Below, in pieces: positions 1-7,987 of a stretch of 20,595 nucleotides of DNA; position 1 is the stretch's first letter; each line of letters starts with the position of its first letter. This DNA is from JBEIVB01 sp040374085 (GTDB lineage: Bacteria > Bacteroidota > Bacteroidia > UBA4408). Made by a program: the position numbers and the translations under genes. The DNA lies in contig JBEIVB010000043.1 in the NCBI GenBank assembly GCA_040374085.1, forward strand, positions 1 through 20,595, given 5' to 3'. A model generated the notes under the pieces. That model saw nothing but the letters and a program-made list of their open reading frames with translations, was not told the DNA's origin and made no database searches.

Positions 1-2595
1 AGTGCAAGTATGGTAAATCCTTCCGATCAAAATTTATGTGTGGGGCAAACCGCCACCTTTGATGCCACCAGCCCCGATCCGGGTGTTATTTATCAATGGC
101 AATATTCCACCAACGGGGGGGCAACCTTTGCGCCCATTCCGAATGGACCTCCCTTCAGCGGCATTTTCGGGCCGGTTTTAACTGTTTCCAATGTAACCCA
201 AGCCATGTCGGGCTGGATTTTTAAGTGTTTTGTAACCGGAAGCTGTCCTACACCTGTGTTCAGCTTGCCCGCTACACTAACCGTAAACCTGGGCACCACA
301 GCTTTCACACAACAGCCCCTTCCGGCAGCTTTGTGTGTAGGTGATAATGGCTCCTTTAGTGTTGCCAGCAATGGTTCGGGGCCCTTTCAATGGATGCTGA
401 GCACCAATGGAGGGGTAAGCTTTAGTCCGGTTTTGGCCGGCGGAGTTTTCGGCAACCCAACGGGAAATACGCTTTCCCTGACGTCTGTGGGATTACCCAA
501 CAACGGCAATTTATTTTTCTGCACTACGCAGGGTTCATGCGGGAGTCTGATCAGTTCCGATACGGTTTTGCTTTCGGTTATTCCCGGAAACAACTCGTTC
601 ACCAGTCAACCTCCACCTACCCTTAATGCCTGCGTGGGTGGAAATGCCAGCCTCTCTGTTTCTACTGCAACGGCGTCGAACATTACCTGGCTGCTGAGCA
701 CCGATGGAGGCGCCACTTTTACCAATTTGTTTGATGTTCCACCGTACAGCGGCACCTCTACCCCCAATCTTCAGATTACCGGTATAACGGCCAGCATGAA
801 TGGGTATATTTTTGTTTGCTCTGTTTTCAATTGTGGAGTGCCCTTGGTTACGACCAATTGTACCCTCACTGTTGTGGCGGGGCCTGCTATTACTCAACAA
901 CCCACAACGGCAGGAACGGTGTGTTCGGGCAATCCCTTTTCCTTTGAGGTTCAGGCAACGGGTGCAACGGGCTATACATGGTATGTGAATACAGGCAGCG
1001 GATTTTCTCCCCTTGGTCCGCCCAACAGCACCGGATTTACCGGTATCAACGCCAGCACACTGCTCCAAACGGCGGCTTTTGCTGGAATGAACGGCTGGTC
1101 ATTCTTCTGTTTACTATCGGGGGCATGTCCACAAGGCATTTCTTCTGATACCCTAAGCCTCACCGTTGCTGCTCCTCCGATCTATACTGCCCAACCTCAA
1201 AATCAGGTGGTGTGTGGAACCCAAACCGTTTCATTTGTTGCGGCTGCATCCGGCAACAGTATTTCCTATCAATGGCAGGTAAGCACCGATGGCGGTGTAA
1301 CGTTTTCGCAGCTCACCAACAGCGGAATCTACAGTGGGGCTTCAACATCTACCTTAACGGTTTCCGGTGCAACGAGCTCTCTTTGGTTTCAATGCCTGGC
1401 ATCAGACGCGTGTGGAAATTCGTTGATTAGCCAGGTTGCCAGCTTAACGCTTCAAGGCTCAGGTCCACTTTACAGCCTAGAGCCTATCCATCAGACGGTG
1501 TGCCTTGGAGATTCATCTATATTCCTAATAAATGCTGCGCCCGGCAGCGTAGCGCAATGGTGGATGTTGGGTCCCGGACAATCCTCAGCGACACCTTTGG
1601 GCGGCGGGGGCGTAGTATCCGGAACGGGTTCCTTGCATTTTCTGGCAACCGCAATGGCACAATCGGGCAGCAGCTTCTTCTGCATTCTCACCGACGCATG
1701 TGGATCGAGCGACACCACCCTTTCCGGCATCCTTACCCTGCAAACGCCCACCATAACCCAGGAACCCATTGACCAATTTGTTTGCCTTGGCACCGGCAGT
1801 TCCTTTTCCGTTCAAACTGTGCAGGCCAACACCTTCCAATGGCAAATATTGATGAATGGGCTTTGGACCAACATCAGCGATGGGGCATTGTTCTCAGGCA
1901 GCAACAGTCCCAATCTGGTAATTGCCGCCACCACCTCAGTAGAGGACGGGCTTCAAGTACGATGCATTGCCTCTGGCTCTTGCCCAGGGTCGGACACCAG
2001 TGGTGTTGCGACTTTGCAGCTTTCTACCGAACCGATGCTACAATCCACAGCCGATACCTTGTCTATATGCAAAGGGGCCAACGCCACGCTTCAGATGCAG
2101 GCAAACGGCCAGGGCCTAACCTATCGATGGTATGTAAGCGGCGACCGGGGCAACACCTTTTTCCCCATTCAAAACGGCAGTCGTATCTCCGGGGCAAGTA
2201 CCTCTACCCTAACTATAAACAACGTCAGTGAAGATGAAGACGGTTGGCTGTTGCGATGCGTGGTGTCGGGGTGCAACATCAGTTCCACGGGTGCCCCAAC
2301 TTTATTGGATATGGTTCAACCTGCACTTTCATTGTTCATTCCAACCGGTTTTTCACCCAATCAGGATGGAAGAAATGAGGAGTTCACCGTGAATGCGTCT
2401 GATCCCATTACTTTGGAAGGGTACATTTACACGCGATGGGGCGAACGGGTTTTTTCCTTCAGCGAAGGTGCACGTGCATGGGATGGAACCTACAAGGGTA
2501 CAAAAGTACCTGCAGGCGTTTATGTGTACTCCATTAAAGCAATCGGCACTTGTGCAGAAGAGGAAAGAAATGGACATATTCAAGTTTTGTATTGA
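1..2595 (+). CDS. Large Ig-repeat surface protein with type B (CHU_C) T9SS sorting domain, 5' partial
   Basis: The reading frame is open from the first base, so the true start and signal peptide lie upstream; about 864 residues are visible. Counting from the first Met (base 10), eight consecutive Ig-like modules of roughly 90 residues follow one pattern: a QP motif, a (V/L)C.G motif, a YQW-type strand, a (S/N)(T/D)GG..F turn, a G.(Y/F)SG motif, a TL.(I/V) strand and a final F.C...(G)SC stretch. Two or three Cys per module could form disulfides. Residues about 775-861 are a gliding-motility-associated C-terminal domain, recognisable from FIPTGFSPNQDGRNE, TRWGERVF, AWDGTYKG and the VPAGVYVYSI strand. 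In this family that domain directs export by T9SS and attachment to the cell surface; the Ig modules probably act as an adhesive stalk. The ligand cannot be inferred. The downstream gene is unrelated and no PorP/SprF partner is adjacent on this side, although one could lie upstream of the window. Confidence 0.9.
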   Translation, partial: SASMVNPSDQNLCVGQTATFDATSPDPGVIYQWQYSTNGGATFAPIPNGPPFSGIFGPVLTVSNVTQAMSGWIFKCFVTGSCPTPVFSLPATLTVNLGTTAFTQQPLPAALCVGDNGSFSVASNGSGPFQWMLSTNGGVSFSPVLAGGVFGNPTGNTLSLTSVGLPNNGNLFFCTTQGSCGSLISSDTVLLSVIPGNNSFTSQPPPTLNACVGGNASLSVSTATASNITWLLSTDGGATFTNLFDVPPYSGTSTPNLQITGITASMNGYIFVCSVFNCGVPLVTTNCTLTVVAGPAITQQPTTAGTVCSGNPFSFEVQATGATGYTWYVNTGSGFSPLGPPNSTGFTGINASTLLQTAAFAGMNGWSFFCLLSGACPQGISSDTLSLTVAAPPIYTAQPQNQVVCGTQTVSFVAAASGNSISYQWQVSTDGGVTFSQLTNSGIYSGASTSTLTVSGATSSLWFQCLASDACGNSLISQVASLTLQGSGPLYSLEPIHQTVCLGDSSIFLINAAPGSVAQWWMLGPGQSSATPLGGGGVVSGTGSLHFLATAMAQSGSSFFCILTDACGSSDTTLSGILTLQTPTITQEPIDQFVCLGTGSSFSVQTVQANTFQWQILMNGLWTNISDGALFSGSNSPNLVIAATTSVEDGLQVRCIASGSCPGSDTSGVATLQLSTEPMLQSTADTLSICKGANATLQMQANGQGLTYRWYVSGDRGNTFFPIQNGSRISGASTSTLTINNVSEDEDGWLLRCVVSGCNISSTGAPTLLDMVQPALSLFIPTGFSPNQDGRNEEFTVNASDPITLEGYIYTRWGERVFSFSEGARAWDGTYKGTKVPAGVYVYSIKAIGTCAEEERNGHIQVLY

Positions 2596-2692
2596 CTCTC
2601 CTTCGTGCACATTTTGAAATGAATGGATCAAACTGAATGAAAACTCAAAAAAAAAATATTACGGATACGGTGTACATTCTCAAATCATCATT

Positions 2693-2700
2693 TAACTTCG
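2693..2700 (+). promoter_or_regulatory. Candidate Bacteroidota -7 box for the response regulator gene
   Basis: TAACTTCG matches the Bacteroidota -7 consensus TAnnTTTG with one mismatch and would start transcription about 25 nt before the TTG start at 2732. No TTTG -33 element is evident at the expected distance, so support is weak. Confidence 0.3.
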
Positions 2701-2731
2701 GCGCCCATCAAAAGCCTCTCAAAACCATCTC

Positions 2732-3145
2732 TTGAAACAGAAGCCAACCATAATGCTTATCGACGATAATGAAGTGGACAACTTCATCAATCAGAAGATG
2801 ATTGAGGCTGCCCAGTTCGCGGAGCGGGTTTTTGTGCATACCAGCAGCAAAAGCGCCATTGAGTTCTTTCGCGATTTGGAGCGCATACAAGATTTGCCTC
2901 CCTTTTTAATTCCTCAATACGTTTTCCTCGATGTAAACATGCCCATCACCGATGGTTATGGATTCCTCGAAGAATTCAACAAACTCAGTCCTGAGTTCAA
3001 CCAAAACATCCACCTCATCGTCCTCACCTCCTCTACAAGCCCGGCAGATGAGCGACGATTTACTGCCCTACCTAACGTTCGGCATTACTTAAACAAGCCC
3101 CTCACGTTGGAACATCTGAGGATGCTTGAGGCGGAGCTCGTTTAA
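2732..3145 (+). CDS. Single-domain response regulator (CheY-like receiver)
   Basis: A 137-residue receiver domain with no output domain. The acidic pair is D11-D12 (LIDDNE), the phospho-acceptor is D67 in FLDVNMP, the switch Thr is T99 in VLTSS and the conserved Lys is K122 in NKPLT. The TTG at 2732 is preferred over the ATG at 2753, because the ATG would delete most of beta strand 1 just before the acidic pair. No Shine-Dalgarno is seen, as is usual in this phylum. Such stand-alone receivers in Bacteroidota take phosphate from a hybrid or orphan histidine kinase and act by protein contact. No kinase is in the window, so its pathway is unknown. It sits 70 nt upstream of htpG on the same strand and could share a transcript with it, but nothing shows a functional link. 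Confidence 0.9.
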   Translation: MKQKPTIMLIDDNEVDNFINQKMIEAAQFAERVFVHTSSKSAIEFFRDLERIQDLPPFLIPQYVFLDVNMPITDGYGFLEEFNKLSPEFNQNIHLIVLTSSTSPADERRFTALPNVRHYLNKPLTLEHLRMLEAELV

Positions 3146-3215
3146 GACACTTTGACAGTCTTTGTGTAAATGGCACTTCCCTTGCTAAGGGTGGTGAAAC
3201 TTTTTTTGTTGCAAC

Positions 3216-5033
3216 ATGAAAACCGGAAACATCAACGTTCAAACAGAGAACATTTTCCCCATCATCAAAAAATTCTTGTATTCCGACCACGAGATCTTTC
3301 TGCGCGAGTTGGTTTCGAATGCAGTGGATGCTTGTCAGAAGCTAAAGGCACTTGTAAGCCTGGGCGAAGCCAAAGGTGAATTTCCCGAGGGGAAAGTGGA
3401 AGTTTTGATTGATGCAGATGCCAAGACCCTTACCATACGTGACAATGGTCTTGGAATGGACGCTGAGGACATTGAAAAATACATCACTCAAATTGCCTTT
3501 TCCGGTGCGGAAGAGTTTGTGAATCGGTACAAAGACAAAACTCCGGAGGCAAATGCCATCATCGGTCATTTCGGGTTGGGCTTTTACTCTGCCTTTATGG
3601 TGGCCTCCAAGGTGGAGATCTTTTCGAAGAGCTACAAAACAGACGCCATTCCTACACATTGGAGCTGCGATGGCACACCGGCATACGAAATGCAGGAGGG
3701 CACCAAAGCGCAGGTGGGTACAGACGTAGTATTGCATCTGAGCGAAGATTCATTGGAATTTTTGGAAGCCGGAAAAATCTCTGGGCTTCTCAATAAATAC
3801 TGCCGCTTTCTTCCGGTAGAAATTCACTTTGAGGAAAAAAAGATAAACAACCCCAACCCGGCCTGGACGCGCAAGCCCGCCGATTTAAGCGATGAGGATT
3901 ACGCAGCTTTCTACCGCGAGCTGTATCCCATGAACTTTGAGGATCCGCTTTTCCATGTCCATTTGAATGTAGACTATCCGTTTAACCTAACCGGGATCTT
4001 GTATTTCCCAAAACTCAGAAAGTCGATAGAGCCGCAGCGCGATAAAATACAGCTTTACTCCAACCAAGTATTTGTTACCGATTCGGTGGAGAACATAGTT
4101 CCTGAATTCTTAACCTTGTTGAAAGGTGTTTTAGACTCTCCGGACATTCCCTTAAACGTTTCGCGCAGCTACCTGCAGGCCGATGGTAACGTAAAAAAAA
4201 TCAGCAGCCACATCACGAAGAAAGTTGCCGACAAACTGGAGGAGCTGTATAAAAAAGATCGGGCAGACTTCGAAACCAAATGGCCCGACATCCATTTGTT
4301 TATAAAATACGGCATCATCACCGACGAAAAATTTGCCGAGCGATCCGAGAAATTCAACCTTTTTCAAACCACTACCGGAAAATACCTCACCAAAGAAGAG
4401 CTGCATGTTGCGCTGGGCGAGGCAAACAAAGACAAGGATGGTAAAAGCGTAGTGCTTTACACTTCCAACACCACCGAACAGCATACCTACATCCGCCAGG
4501 CCGAGCAGCGCGGTTATACTGTTTTGGTTATGGATGGTCCTTTTGATGCTCACTTCGTCAATTATCTTGAGAGCAAGTGGGCCGATTGTCGATTCGCCCG
4601 TGTTGACTCCGACACCCTCGACAAGCTCATTCCGAAAGACGACGCACATCCGATCAAACTCTCTGAAGAGGAGCAGAAAACCCTCAAAGAAAAAATTGCA
4701 GGACGATTGGATGCTTCCCGTTTTAATGTGGTGGTAGAAAGTCTGAGCGAGCAGGATCAGCCTATGATGATTACGCAGCCCGAATTCATGAGAAGAATGC
4801 GCGATATGCAGGCTTATGGCGGTGGTGCCGGCGTGTTCGGGCAGATGCCAGAGACATACCAGTTGGTCGTAAATGCCAACCACCCCTTAATGAGCCGCAT
4901 TCTTTCTGCTCCAGACGAAGCCTCGGCTGAAACGCTCATTCGACAGGCAAGCGATTTGGCCATGCTTTCGCAAAATCTGTTGAAAGGTGAAGCGCTGAGT
5001 GCATTCATTAGCCGTAGTCTGGAGTTGATTTAA
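3216..5033 (+). CDS. htpG: Molecular chaperone HtpG (bacterial Hsp90)
   Basis: A cytoplasmic dimeric ATPase chaperone of 605 residues, normal for Bacteroidota. The N-terminal GHKL ATP-binding domain shows FLRELVSNAVDA (28-39, with catalytic Glu31 and Mg-binding Asn35), DNGLGM (76-81), IAFSGAEEF (93-101, the phylum's version of the IAKSGT lid) and GHFGLGFYSAF (117-127). The middle domain contains the catalytic-loop arginine in PLNVSRSYLQ (312-321, Arg317). The C-terminal dimerisation domain runs from about 500 and includes a conserved NANHPL segment near 553. No frame disruption is seen. The ATG at 3216 begins directly with the conserved MKTGNINVQTE N-terminus, which fixes the start. The leader carries a short hairpin (CCCTT 3179-3183 / AAGGG 3187-3191) but no CIRCE element. 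The gene ends 28 nt before a strong intrinsic terminator. Confidence 0.97.
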   Translation: MKTGNINVQTENIFPIIKKFLYSDHEIFLRELVSNAVDACQKLKALVSLGEAKGEFPEGKVEVLIDADAKTLTIRDNGLGMDAEDIEKYITQIAFSGAEEFVNRYKDKTPEANAIIGHFGLGFYSAFMVASKVEIFSKSYKTDAIPTHWSCDGTPAYEMQEGTKAQVGTDVVLHLSEDSLEFLEAGKISGLLNKYCRFLPVEIHFEEKKINNPNPAWTRKPADLSDEDYAAFYRELYPMNFEDPLFHVHLNVDYPFNLTGILYFPKLRKSIEPQRDKIQLYSNQVFVTDSVENIVPEFLTLLKGVLDSPDIPLNVSRSYLQADGNVKKISSHITKKVADKLEELYKKDRADFETKWPDIHLFIKYGIITDEKFAERSEKFNLFQTTTGKYLTKEELHVALGEANKDKDGKSVVLYTSNTTEQHTYIRQAEQRGYTVLVMDGPFDAHFVNYLESKWADCRFARVDSDTLDKLIPKDDAHPIKLSEEEQKTLKEKIAGRLDASRFNVVVESLSEQDQPMMITQPEFMRRMRDMQAYGGGAGVFGQMPETYQLVVNANHPLMSRILSAPDEASAETLIRQASDLAMLSQNLLKGEALSAFISRSLELI

Positions 5034-5060
5034 CTTATTCTTCTTGTTTTTGACACAACA

Positions 5061-5090
5061 AGACCAGCCGTTTCGGTTGGTCTTTTTTTT
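5061..5090 (+). terminator. Intrinsic terminator after htpG
   Basis: A 10-bp stem (5061-5070 paired with 5074-5083, one G-T wobble, C/G-rich top) closed by a 3-nt TTT loop and followed by a run of T to 5090. This is a textbook Rho-independent terminator at the right distance from the htpG stop codon. It separates htpG from the DUF218 gene. Confidence 0.9.
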
Positions 5091-5092
5091 AT

Positions 5093-5100
5093 TACCCTTG
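5093..5100 (+). promoter_or_regulatory. Candidate -7 box for the DUF218 gene
   Basis: TACCCTTG differs from TAnnTTTG at one position and lies immediately after the terminator, 22 nt before the GTG start at 5123. It would give a leader of about 15 nt. A second possible element, TAATTTG, lies at 5109-5115. No good -33 box is visible. Confidence 0.35.
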
Positions 5101-5122
5101 CACCATCCTAATTTGAAAATCT

Positions 5123-5896
5123 GTGTTTTTCATACTTTCTAAAATACTCGCCTTTCTCTCCACTCCAATGGTGTGGATTGTGGTGGTTTTTTTGTGGGCC
5201 ATCCTAACCAAGCAGGTCAGGAGAAAACAACGTCTGCTGATAACCGGATTGGCGATGCTGTTCTTTTTTGGAAATGGATTTGTGGTGAATTTGGTTCTTC
5301 GGAACTATGAGCCAAATCCACTGCCCAGAACCGCCATACCTTCGAACATGCGGGTTGGTATCGTATTGGGTGGATTCAGCTATTACGATTTTAGATTAAA
5401 GCGCATTCACTTCAATCGCAACTGCGACCGGGTTTTTCAAGCCGTTTTGCTCTATAAAATGGGTTATATAAAAAAACTCCTCATCAGCGGAGGAAGCGGG
5501 AGTGTACTTAAACCCTATGAAGTGGAGTCGGTGCTCATTAAGGAGTACCTCGTGGGCATAGGCATTCCGGCAGAAGACATCTTAACGGAATCCGCATCGA
5601 AAAACACGTATGAAAACGCACAGTATTCCAAGAAAACCCTGGATAGTTTAGGATACTCAACCCAGACCGAAAGCTTTTTGCTGATTACATCTGCCTTTCA
5701 TATGCCAAGAGCCATCGCTTGTTTCCGAAAGGCGGGACTAAACGTCTTGCCTTATCCCAGCGACCGGAGGAGTGGAGAAAACAAATGGGCCCCAGATGAG
5801 CTTCTGGTGCCCAATGCAGCCCACTTCGACAATTGGAACAACCTCATTCACGAATGGGTTGGTATGGCCATTTACAAGTTCACTGGAAAGGCTTAG
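5123..5896 (+). CDS. YdcF/ElyC/SanA-like DUF218 membrane protein
   Basis: A 257-residue protein with two N-terminal transmembrane helices (about 3-29 and 36-59) followed by a DUF218 domain. The family landmarks are GIVLGG (79-84), NCDRVFQAVLLYKMG (100-114), LLISGGSGS (119-127), the E.ESA.KNTYENA region (about 152-166), ITSAFHMPRA (188-197) and a C-terminal HEWVGMAIYKF (243-253). Length and topology match E. coli ElyC (about 259 aa), an inner-membrane protein linked to envelope and peptidoglycan precursor homeostasis; SanA and YdcF are related. The start is GTG, chosen because it lies just before the first hydrophobic segment. The stop codon overlaps by 3 nt the stop of the convergent OmpA gene. 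Family membership is clear; the exact biochemical role is not established by the sequence. Confidence 0.88.
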   Translation: MFFILSKILAFLSTPMVWIVVVFLWAILTKQVRRKQRLLITGLAMLFFFGNGFVVNLVLRNYEPNPLPRTAIPSNMRVGIVLGGFSYYDFRLKRIHFNRNCDRVFQAVLLYKMGYIKKLLISGGSGSVLKPYEVESVLIKEYLVGIGIPAEDILTESASKNTYENAQYSKKTLDSLGYSTQTESFLLITSAFHMPRAIACFRKAGLNVLPYPSDRRSGENKWAPDELLVPNAAHFDNWNNLIHEWVGMAIYKFTGKA

Positions 5897-7977
5897 CGAT
5901 CACCGAGTACCTTAAGTTCCACCCTCCTATTCAACTGTCGGCCTTCTTCTGTTGCGTTATCAGCTAAGGGCTCTGAGCTTCCTTTTCCTTTGGCTTCTAA
6001 CCGATTTCGGCTGATGCCCTTTTGAACCAGATATTCGATAACCGACTCCACTCGTCGAGTTGACAAGGCCTTATTCGTAGCGGATTTGCCCACATTATCG
6101 GTATGACCCATGATCATAATGCGCACCTTTTGATTGGTACGCAGCATCTCCAACACCTGGCCAAGAGTTTCATCCGACTCGGGTTTCAAGCGGGCCTTAC
6201 CCGTTTCAAACAAAATGTTGCGTAGGGTAATGGTTGACCCTTTGGTGAGGGGTGTAAATGGAATGGAAAGATTCTGTTTGAGCGGACCGTTTGCGGGAAG
6301 TTTCTGAACCAAATCCACAGGAAAAAAACCTTTGGCATTGGCTTTCAGATTGAAACCAGCGGGCAGTTCTAGGGTGAGTTCTGTAAGCGCTTGGGCATTT
6401 TTTTTCTGCTCGATTTCCTTTTGCCCCAGGGTTGTGGAAACAACCCACTCCACATCGGGAATAAGCTCGTTGGTTTGTGCATTCACTGCGCTGAGCGTAA
6501 CATTTGTAAGCCGGGGCTTTACGGTAACCAACACCACCAAACTATCGTTTGATCCTTGGCGGTTAGGTGCATAAGCAGCCAGTAATGTATCGGACCCCAC
6601 GAACCCGGGAGCGGGTAGATAATCCACAAAATCGGGTTGCTCAGAAGACTCCATCAGCGAGCCGCTGTGCCTAGAAACCGCTCCTCGCCAAACTGCTTTT
6701 GAACCTGCCTGTGGATACAGGTCCACTAAACGAGAAGCGATGCGCTCGCCTGCAATGGTTTCCAATCGCAGGGTGTCTATGGGTTTGGGAAGAGAAAGAA
6801 GCTGTGTTGGAACCGCGTAAACATCCAAGCTGCCCGTTTCTGCATCTCCGGAACCAAACAGGAGCGTTGCACCATCGGAGCTCATAGCCGAATATCCATC
6901 GTAACCCGAAGTATTTACCAAACCACCTAAGTTGCGCGGTGTGCTCCATCGCTCATAACGATCATCCAATCTACGACTTACGAACACATCGGCTTGTCCC
7001 ATTCCACCTCTTCCAGAAGTACTGAAAAACAGCAACTTTCCATCGGGACTCAAGTATGGAGCGGTTTCCGGAGAGGGAGTATTCAAGGCCTTTCCAAGAT
7101 TTCGGGGGGTTGTCCATTGCCCGTTCTCATTGAAGCTGATAAACAAATCTTCCTGGTTATTCCCAGATTGAAAAGCCAAAATCATGACCCGTTCATCCGG
7201 AGTAACATAAAATGAAAGTGTGCCTTCTGATGGTATTTGATCTTCTGAAAAGATAAGCTCGGGCGGAGCCTTGGACTGAGATCTGAACATAGAAATGCCG
7301 GGGCGAGGATTTCCATACTGGTTGGCGAGGTAGAAATTACCCGAATTGCAGGAGCCCCCGAGGGCATTATGTTGGCGGGTGTTTATCGGACTTCCCAAGT
7401 TTCGGGCCTTGGACCATTCCTTGCCGTTCCACTCAGAAACCCAAACATCTTGTCCTCCGGATTTACCGCCTTTGTTTTGAGGACAATTTCCGCGTGCAAA
7501 CCAAAGAGTGGTTCCGTCGTTTGACCAAATCGGACCTACTTCATCTGCTTCTGAATTGATGGCAGCAGAAAGCTTGGTTCTTTCTGAGACTAAAAACCCT
7601 TGAGGAGGCGGCATTTTTTTTGATGAAGAAGTTTCTTGGGCTTTATCATCGGGCTGAGGAGTTGAGGTTGATGCTTTCTTATTCTCTTCTTCTTTGGCGA
7701 TACGCTTAGCCGCATTTGTTTTCTCGAGTGCGTCGGCCTTGGCTTTCTTCCTGGCCTCCTTCTCCTTCTGCTGCATGGCTCTACGCTCCTCCTCAATGCG
7801 CTCAGCCATACGCTTCTTTTCCTGATCCTCTGCCTTATTCTTCTCCTTTTGCTGGCGCTCTATTTCCTTTTGTTGCAAACGAAACTGGCGAGCGGCATCC
7901 TCTCCTGTTTGAGCGCGAACGATAGGTGCAAAAACTTGCAAAAAAATCATCACCGGAAGTATGTAAATCCTTTTCAT
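5893..7977 (-). CDS. PorE-like periplasmic protein: coiled coil, PD40 repeats, CRD-like domain, OmpA domain
   Basis: I place the start at the ATG at 7977 (694 aa), because it opens a signal peptide (MKRIYILPVMIF...VRAQ, cleavage near residue 22); the in-frame extension to 8097 overlaps the upstream gene and does not look exported. Order of parts: a highly charged K/E/R/Q-rich coiled coil (28-101); a low-complexity S/T/P linker; WD40-like PD40 repeats (about 143-390, e.g. PIWSNDGTTLWFARG, APYLSPDGKLLFFSTSGRGG, AMSSDGATLLFGSG); a carboxypeptidase-regulatory-like segment (about 490-575); and an OmpA C-terminal domain (583-694) with GHTDNVG and NKALSTRRVESV. Asp627 and Arg642 align with the diaminopimelate-binding Asp271/Arg286 of E. 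coli OmpA, so peptidoglycan binding is likely. The architecture resembles T9SS protein PorE, with the coiled coil where PorE has TPRs; no lipobox Cys is seen. Last gene of the adhesin-PorP-OmpA operon, 10 nt after the PorP gene. Confidence 0.9.
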   Translation of the reverse strand: MKRIYILPVMIFLQVFAPIVRAQTGEDAARQFRLQQKEIERQQKEKNKAEDQEKKRMAERIEEERRAMQQKEKEARKKAKADALEKTNAAKRIAKEEENKKASTSTPQPDDKAQETSSSKKMPPPQGFLVSERTKLSAAINSEADEVGPIWSNDGTTLWFARGNCPQNKGGKSGGQDVWVSEWNGKEWSKARNLGSPINTRQHNALGGSCNSGNFYLANQYGNPRPGISMFRSQSKAPPELIFSEDQIPSEGTLSFYVTPDERVMILAFQSGNNQEDLFISFNENGQWTTPRNLGKALNTPSPETAPYLSPDGKLLFFSTSGRGGMGQADVFVSRRLDDRYERWSTPRNLGGLVNTSGYDGYSAMSSDGATLLFGSGDAETGSLDVYAVPTQLLSLPKPIDTLRLETIAGERIASRLVDLYPQAGSKAVWRGAVSRHSGSLMESSEQPDFVDYLPAPGFVGSDTLLAAYAPNRQGSNDSLVVLVTVKPRLTNVTLSAVNAQTNELIPDVEWVVSTTLGQKEIEQKKNAQALTELTLELPAGFNLKANAKGFFPVDLVQKLPANGPLKQNLSIPFTPLTKGSTITLRNILFETGKARLKPESDETLGQVLEMLRTNQKVRIMIMGHTDNVGKSATNKALSTRRVESVIEYLVQKGISRNRLEAKGKGSSEPLADNATEEGRQLNRRVELKVLGDR

Positions 7978-7987
7978 GAATGCTCGT

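Noticed and set aside
535..1068. Antisense open frame of 177 codons within the Ig-repeat gene
   Set aside because: Composition is arginine/glycine-rich without domain features, as expected for the opposite strand of a repeat-rich secreted protein gene.
1..2595. Possible CRISPR or tandem DNA repeat array in the repetitive adhesin gene
   Set aside because: The periodicity is at protein level (about 90 residues) with diverged codons; there are no exact direct repeats with unique spacers.
3144..3162. Terminator between the response regulator and htpG
   Set aside because: A 5-bp AAGAC/GTCTT pairing is too short and lacks a proper T-tract.
4152..4883. Long antisense open frame (243 codons) inside htpG
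   Set aside because: It lies opposite a complete, highly conserved chaperone gene, has no recognisable motif and reflects codon bias on the opposite strand.
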